Assembly: GCA_910592005.1 (NCBI GenBank)
Contig: CAJVPP010002649.1
Location: forward strand, 1 to 14,013
Length of the DNA: 14,013 bases
From: Funneliformis mosseae
Lineage: Eukaryota; Glomeromycota; Glomeromycetes; Glomerales; Glomeraceae
Direction of reading: 5' to 3'
In this document: positions 9,647 through 14,013 of the stretch, in pieces
How the letters are laid out: every line of letters starts with the position of its first letter
Position numbering within the stretch: the first letter of the stretch is position 1
The notes under the pieces: generated by a model
Databases searched by the model: none
What the model saw: the letters and a program-made list of their open reading frames with translations, nothing else
Told to the model about the DNA's origin: nothing
Position numbers and translations under genes: made by a program

Positions 9647-9812
9647 GTGTGATGTTGTGGAAAAATTAAAAAAATTGTGGTTATTAACAGGAGATGCCAA
9701 CTAAATAAAGGGGTTAAAAGGTCAGTAGGGTCATACGACTTTTCTTTTTTTTAAAAAAAAGGTGGTCACACTTTAATAAATTAACTCTTTTTTGATATGC
9801 ACAACATCACAC
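9647..9812. promoter_or_regulatory. 13-bp inverted repeat (GTGTGATGTTGTG)
   Basis: GTGTGATGTTGTG at 9647-9659 recurs exactly as its reverse complement at 9800-9812. A third, shorter match (GGGTGTGATGTT) lies near 11476-11487. The pair sits 320-490 bases upstream of the PH gene. It could be a repeated regulator site, or subterminal repeats of a small non-autonomous element. No target duplication was seen. Confidence 0.3.
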
Positions 9813-10371
9813 ACATTACATGAAAAAAGGTCAAAATAGATAATTTATTTTTTTTTTAAACTAGTAACAAATTCCGAAGTTTTTAGATTGTGTTTGGCTT
9901 CTTGTTCACAATATTTGTGATACTTTTGGCATTCACCACATGATTACAATTTAAACCTAAACATTACAAATGTTTTTTAAAGAAAAAAAAAAAATGTGGC
10001 AATCGATAAAGGACGGATAGACCTTTACGCGGCGCGATTATTTTGGTGGTATGCTTTTTTCATTCCAATCCGGACAGTGAATTATGTGCTTTGATAGGAT
10101 GTGGTGAACGAAAAGCACTTGATTTTATCTCGTTCGAACCAAACGGGCAGCTTTCCGTCCGCAGGGTGTAACGTTTGATTATGTTCGTAAAAATTACCAA
10201 AACAAGGTAACTTTGAAGAATTGACCTTTTGATAAAAGGAAATTAGGGATCATAGCGCGTCGTTACGTAAAGATGAGTCAATTAAGATATACAAATTGTG
10301 CTTCTAATTTCTTCTTTTTAGTAACTTGAATATAAGTTGATGTTCATAAAACACGACATATAAAGATCATA

Positions 10372-10395
10372 TTTTTTTTTTTTTTTTAACCCTAA
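10372..10395. repeat. T16 run ending in a TAACCCTAA telo-box-like motif
   Basis: Sixteen T are followed by AACCCTAAAA, which contains TAACCCTAA, the complement of one and a half TTAGGG units. It is a single copy, so it is not a telomere tract. Telo-box motifs of this kind occur in some fungal and plant promoters, but no gene start is nearby. Confidence 0.4.
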
Positions 10396-10503
10396 AATAA
10401 AATAAATCAATATTTTAATTGACACAACATATTTAATATTCATTAATGTACAGATTTACCTTTTTGTTAAACATGTAATGTAAATCAATTTTAAAACATT
10501 ATT

Positions 10504-10680
10504 ATGATCAATTTACACATGTCGAACATTATGACTCAGATTTTAATTTGTTTAATGTTGAGCTTAATGAGGTTAATTAAACATTTGAACACAATTGTGG
10601 AAGATCGTGTAAGAAAAAAATTAGGTGTTCTTAGTGAATTTAACATGATTGATATTGCAGAATGCCAAATTTGGAAATAA
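10504..10680 (+). CDS. doubtful small ORF, unrecognised
   Basis: A 58-codon ORF (ATG at 10504, TAA at 10678-10680) whose second half, IVEDRVRKKLGVLSEFNMID followed by IAECQIWK, has a protein-like composition. Over its first half another frame (HYYDQFTHVEHYDSDFNLF...) looks at least as coding-like, as if an older frame had shifted near 10580. I do not recognise either reading. It may be a frameshifted relic or chance. Confidence 0.15.
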   Translation: MINLHMSNIMTQILICLMLSLMRLIKHLNTIVEDRVRKKLGVLSEFNMIDIAECQIWK

Positions 10681-11297
10681 CTTCCTTGTTATTTCCTTTT
10701 TTGGACAATAACTTTATCCAATCAACATATTTCCCTCCATTTTCATATCTATTATGGGGACTTTTTGATATTTATTTTTTGATTACACGCATACATATAA
10801 TTTATCCTACAAGCATTTAAATCTTGTGATAATAATGTTCTCGAGTTAAATTACGAAATTTTGAAACGGCACAAAAAGAACCAACCCATGCGTGTTTTCT
10901 TTCCATGTACAAATGCATCCAATTTTTTTTTTTTTCATTTCGAGTGAACAAATTAAATCGTTTATGCATGGAGATTTTATGATATAAAACTCTATTTTAT
11001 TTTTAATTAAAAATTTATTCTTTCTTAACCAAATCAGAAAGATAATGGAAATGATTCGATTATATATATAAATGCGTCACCTTTTTTTTTTTTGACACCT
11101 CAAATTAATCAAGAAAACCACATGGTTTTTAAAATACATAATATTGTTTATTCAATAAATACATTTTTTATATTGTCTTCGGTAAAGTACGAATATATTT
11201 TTAGGTACGCCATTCTATTTCATTTTCACATCACACATACATGAACCCCATATGTAACCATATTCAGAAAAGAATTACATAAATTACAACAATACAT

Positions 11298-11547
11298 TCA
11301 GCCATCATCCTTTTGGATCTTACAAATACCCCACAATTCCTCCTTCTCATCAGCCAAACCTGTCACAATTCTAGTTTTTTTTTTTTTTTTTTTTTTCAAT
11401 GCATTATGTAAGTTATCAAAAAAAATTTTTTCCAATTATAGATTCATTTTATTGTTATCAAAATAATTACAATCAGGGTGTGATGTTAAAACTTCACATG
11501 ATGCCAAACAATGATATCATTAATATTGGGATTTTCCCACGTACGAG
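11298..11547 (-). CDS. possible two terminal exons of an unrecognised minus-strand gene
   Basis: A short stretch richer in G and C (11298-11370) reads, after an AACTAG acceptor, IVTGLADEKEELWGICKIQK then DDG and a TGA stop. An upstream piece (11493-11547) reads RTWENPNINDIIVWHHV and joins it in frame if a 122-bp intron (11371-11492, donor GTTTTA) is removed. An AATAAA on the same strand lies about 150 bases downstream (near 11147). Against it: no start exon was found, the donor is weak, the intron carries a 22-base homopolymer, and a rival splice reading exists just upstream. I would treat it as a lead only. Confidence 0.2.
11375..11396. repeat. T22 homopolymer
   Basis: An uninterrupted run of 22 T, the longest in the window. 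It is a likely site of length error in sequencing or assembly. Confidence 0.9.
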
Positions 11548-12318
11548 CTTACTAATTTTATTTAATTGATTGTATGTATTCACGTGATACATCACTCTTT
11601 GAAAGGGAACGTGTAATATATTATTTTAAAATATGGAACATCATCCCGACTAAAATAGTCTTTAATCCGAACTTTTGGGTTGATGTCGTTTTTTAACCAC
11701 AAAAATAAAGCAGGAATCAATAACTGTCAATTCCCTTTCATAAATGGGGTGAGTGCCGAGAAAAGGGACCAAATTGAAAAAATGGCATTGGATATAACTT
11801 TAAAAAAAGACAATTTTTTTTTTTTTTTTTTTTACAATTTTGATCCCTTTTTCCAGCACTCACCCCCTAAATATCAAAATGATTTTATCATAGCTGTAAA
11901 AGAAACAACCAGCTAAAGAAAGAATATTTAGGTAAATAAATAAATATATATACATTAATTTAATTTTAAATAAAAATCGATTAAACTTATTAAGGGGGGG
12001 TTTCTTTTCTAACATATAAAGCGTGAAAATTCATATGCAATTTGCACAATTAATTTTCAATGATTAAATGATTAAGTATAGTATGGTATCTGATTTGTTT
12101 AATTCAGTAAACCATTTAAATAATATTAATAAATATTTGTCAAAGTTTTATTGTGCAATATATCAGGCTAATTTATTTTCCCGATTTGTTAGATTCATCA
12201 CAACAATGTAGAAAAATCAACTATAACATAAATAGTTGATTTCGGGAAGATTACGCTAAAAAAAAAAAATTCTAAAGGATCTATTTCCTTTGCTGAAAGT
12301 ATAAGATTGTCATCTATT
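11548..12318. other. intergenic region downstream of the cytochrome b5 reductase gene
   Basis: It contains the fold-back at 11746-11866 and a TCACGTGA palindrome at 11580-11587, within the near-palindrome GTATTCACGTGATAC. No reliable gene was found. The part near 12319 must hold the 3' untranslated region of the reductase gene on the minus strand. Confidence 0.4.
11746..11866. repeat. imperfect fold-back (inverted repeat) with poly(T) loop
   Basis: The left arm, 11746-11781 (GGGGTGAGTGCCGAGAAAAG...), pairs with the right arm, 11829-11866 (...CTTTTTCCAGCACTCACCCC), with several mismatches and small indels. The loop of about 47 bases contains a T tract that runs into the right arm. The outermost GGGGTGAGTGC / GCACTCACCCC is a perfect 11-bp match. 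The arms have diverged, so this is an old inverted duplication or a small fold-back element. Confidence 0.6.
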
Positions 12319-13450
12319 TTAAAATTTAAAGACTTGATCTTGTGTATATCCGAGTTTTTTCAATATGCCCCTAACAAGTCCTTGAGACATATCAGATGCC
12401 TTTCCACCACTAATCTTACGCATCATCCTATAAATAATATAAGATATTTATTTATGTAACTTAATTAAATAAAAATATATATATATATATATATATATTT
12501 TCGTACCTGCTTGGACCACAAACTAATACGAGAACATCCTCATTTGGAGCAGGAATATTCTCTTTTACCATTTCTTCACTTACATAACCAACACCTTGAG
12601 TCCAATTATCTTTTGGTGGCTTATCGAGTGTATAGTAAATTTTTAATTGGTTTGGATGATTTTTGGATAATTCTTTGAAGTCATTATAAAGGAGTATATC
12701 ATCTTTTGTTATATTCGCGTAAATTAAATATATTTTTGTTTTGTCTTCTGGATTTTGAAGTATATAATTGATTAACTGATACCTAGGAATAAGAAAAATG
12801 TTATCTAAAAAGTAAGAAATAATAATAATTAAGAGATTCAAAATATTTACATTGGAGTTATTCCTGTTCCACCGCAAATCTACAAAAAAAAAATTAAAAT
12901 TAAAATTAATATTTATATTAAAATAATAGAAAAAGATCCATAAAATAATATTTTTTTTTCAAACCATTCCAATATGTTTCTTCATATTAGGTGTATACGG
13001 TAAAGTAACAACGGGTCCTCTGACTTCAAATTTATCACCAATTTTTAAATTATGAATTAATCTAGACATATGCCCATTATCATATCGTTTTACTAATAAA
13101 TCAATAAAATTCAATTCATTGATAGGACTAATTGGTGTATATTCCCTCATTATTTGTGTAGAATCATCTTTAACTTGGACACAAGATGCAACTGGTATTG
13201 GTTCTTTTAACGCTCTTGGAAATTTTAAACGAAATATACGTGTATTATGATTTACTGGCGTTATTTCACTAACTGTTAATGGAATGAATCTATTTGGTGA
13301 AAAAGTTTTCTTTGAATCATCCGAGTATCTTTTGTATATAGTGTATCCAATTCCTCCAAATATCCCTGTTATGATAAAGTTCTTTATAGAAAATAAACTT
13401 CTTTTGTTAGTAAGGTCAGTTGCACGTCTTTGAAAAAGAGTTCTTATCAT
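12319..13450 (-). CDS. MCR1: NADH-cytochrome b5 reductase, mitochondrial (MCR1-like), four exons
   Basis: Exons in gene order are 13450-12965, 12879-12851 (29 nt), 12782-12507 and 12427-12319. Introns are 85, 68 and 79 bp, phases 0, 2 and 2. The product has 299 residues, the usual length for the family. It passes electrons from NADH through bound FAD to cytochrome b5 or similar acceptors. The N-terminus (MIRTLFQRR..., basic) is followed by a hydrophobic segment at about 24-39 ([16 protein letters not shown]) and then KRY. This is the layout of Mcr1, a mitochondrial outer-membrane/intermembrane-space enzyme, rather than the microsomal Cbr1. Motifs: FAD-binding REYTP (102-106), GHMSRLI (127-132), the dinucleotide motif [10 protein letters not shown] (163-172), CGP (260-262) before the NADH-side helix, and the family's C-terminal [10 protein letters not shown]. 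All key motifs are present and the frame is unbroken. The start is the only ATG giving this presequence. The mitochondrial assignment is inference from the N-terminus. Confidence 0.9.
12475..12498. repeat. (AT)12 microsatellite in an intron
   Basis: Twelve AT units inside the third intron (12428-12506) of the cytochrome b5 reductase gene, just after the GTACGA donor. Length change here would alter intron size only. Confidence 0.9.
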
Positions 13451-14013
13451 TTAGAAAATGAAAAAAAAAAAAAAACTAGATACATAAATATATATACATT
13501 CGTCAAAATCCAGGGAATAAATACCTGTCATCTACGTGATGAATTACCTTAAATAGTGATTTTCACATGCATCTTATTCGAGAGAGTTTTACAAGGTATT
13601 TTCCTTTAAAAATTTCTTTATACTGAAGTTGCCGTAAACAATAATCAAAAACATAAATCTCGGTACTGCAAAAATCAAAATGTCATACAAGACGAAAGCG
13701 ATAACACTTTAAATCTGGAGTACATCAGATAAAATACGTAATCCAGGTTTAAAATAATTTATAAAATCTGAATTCGACACGTTATAATTTTGGGATGACC
13801 GTTTTCATTCGAACATTCTCATGCTCTTATTACTAATCTACTTGGTGAATCTCCGCATTTTGTATCAAGTACTGTTAATAACTCACATTCCTAAACAAAC
13901 TGAAGAATTATTAGTGAGTTTTAATAATTTTGTCAACTCTTTTACAGTAGTGGTTATAAGTATCCGACCCCTCATAATTCTTAAAGTTAATTAATAACAC
14001 CCATTAAAATTTT
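13451..14013. other. upstream region of the cytochrome b5 reductase gene to the window edge
   Basis: The promoter of the reductase gene must lie in the left part. I see no distinct core element in it beyond an A-rich tract at about 13459-13474. Short open frames near 13800-13980 exist in three overlapping readings and none is convincing. A possible transposon end begins at 13943. Confidence 0.4.
13943..14013 (+). mobile_element. possible Tc1/mariner-like terminal repeat, cut by the window edge
   Basis: TA (13943-13944) is followed by CAGTAGTGGTTATAAGTATC and then CGACCCC. Tc1/mariner-type elements insert at TA and often begin CAGT, and their ends commonly carry an AAGTATCCG-like stretch. No partner terminus is seen in the window, so if this is an element it extends to the right. 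The call rests on end resemblance alone. Confidence 0.3.

Larger units (their letters stand above)
9325..11297. other. intergenic region upstream of the PH-domain gene
   Basis: No gene is well supported. The first 130 bases upstream of the PH gene's ATG carry two T19 runs (9352-9370 and 9436-9454) around a TTA microsatellite; read from the gene these are poly(A) tracts, typical of nucleosome-poor fungal promoters. Short direct and inverted repeats at 9596-9812 are listed separately. Two T-then-A fold-back tracts occur at 9502-9521 (T10A10) and 9745-9760 (T8A8), and a palindrome TCACAA-TAT-TTGTGA at 9906-9920. The patch around 10010-10170 is richer in G and C but shows no open frame or RNA fold I can name. 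A weak ORF is listed at 10504-10680. Confidence 0.4.

Noticed and set aside
10131..10141. CGTTCGAACC resembling a tRNA B-box
   Set aside because: The flanking bases cannot form the five-pair T-arm, and no A-box or acceptor stem lies at the right distance.
10387..10395. TAACCCTAA as a telomere or interstitial telomere tract
   Set aside because: It is a single copy, not a tandem array; the similar TAGGGTTAA near position 64 is also isolated.
11680..11916. 78-codon plus-strand ORF beginning MMSFFNHKNKAGINN
   Set aside because: It runs through the fold-back and its poly(T) loop, giving a phenylalanine run, and has no recognisable family. The opposite strand is open over part of the same bases, so the open frame is probably incidental.
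1..14013. CRISPR array, rRNA or prokaryotic operon signals
   Set aside because: No regularly spaced direct repeats, no rRNA-like sequence, and spliced eukaryotic genes throughout.

Overview
The window looks like nuclear DNA of a filamentous fungus with a very AT-rich genome. The best guess is an arbuscular-mycorrhizal fungus of the Rhizophagus type (Glomeromycotina). The reasons are long homopolymer and TAA/TTA/AT tracts, short GT-AG introns of 68-148 bp, clearly fungal protein families, and a decayed zinc-ribbon gene fragment resembling a family I associate with Rhizophagus genomes. The organism call is inference; nothing in the sequence names it.

Layout from left to right. (1) 274-695 (-) is a broken, truncated zinc-ribbon (CxxC...CxxC) gene fragment. 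(2) 696-2212 is intergenic and carries a terminus that looks like the end of a hAT transposon (1817-1895). (3) 2213-3619 (+) is a three-exon gene for an MTC1 (maintenance of telomere capping 1) family protein, 406 residues when spliced. (4) 3620-5758 is an extremely AT-rich stretch with one possible small coding remnant on the minus strand. (5) 5759-9324 (-) is a four-exon gene for a large acidic PH-domain protein of about 1081 codons, with two PH domains joined by a long low-complexity linker. Its frame is interrupted by one in-frame TAG at 9100-9102, inside the first PH domain. (6) 9325-12318 is mostly intergenic, with poly(T) tracts, short direct and inverted repeats upstream of the PH gene, a diverged fold-back, and weak hints of extra exons. 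(7) 12319-13450 (-) is a complete four-exon gene for a mitochondrial-type NADH-cytochrome b5 reductase (MCR1-like, 299 residues), including a 29-nt microexon. (8) 13451-14013 is its upstream region, ending in what may be the start of a Tc1/mariner-like terminal repeat that runs off the window.

The three main genes do not form an obvious pathway; this is an ordinary fungal gene neighbourhood with eroded transposon debris. All splice junctions given here were chosen by hand from GT-AG signals, phase and protein continuity, and all three main genes close in frame. The most interesting points are the TAG in the PH-domain gene, which could be a nonsense change or the AG end of a frame-neutral intron, the low-complexity insertion that splits its first PH domain, and the regularly spaced aromatic-basic motifs in its linker. 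I found no clear evidence of a wholly new multi-gene system.
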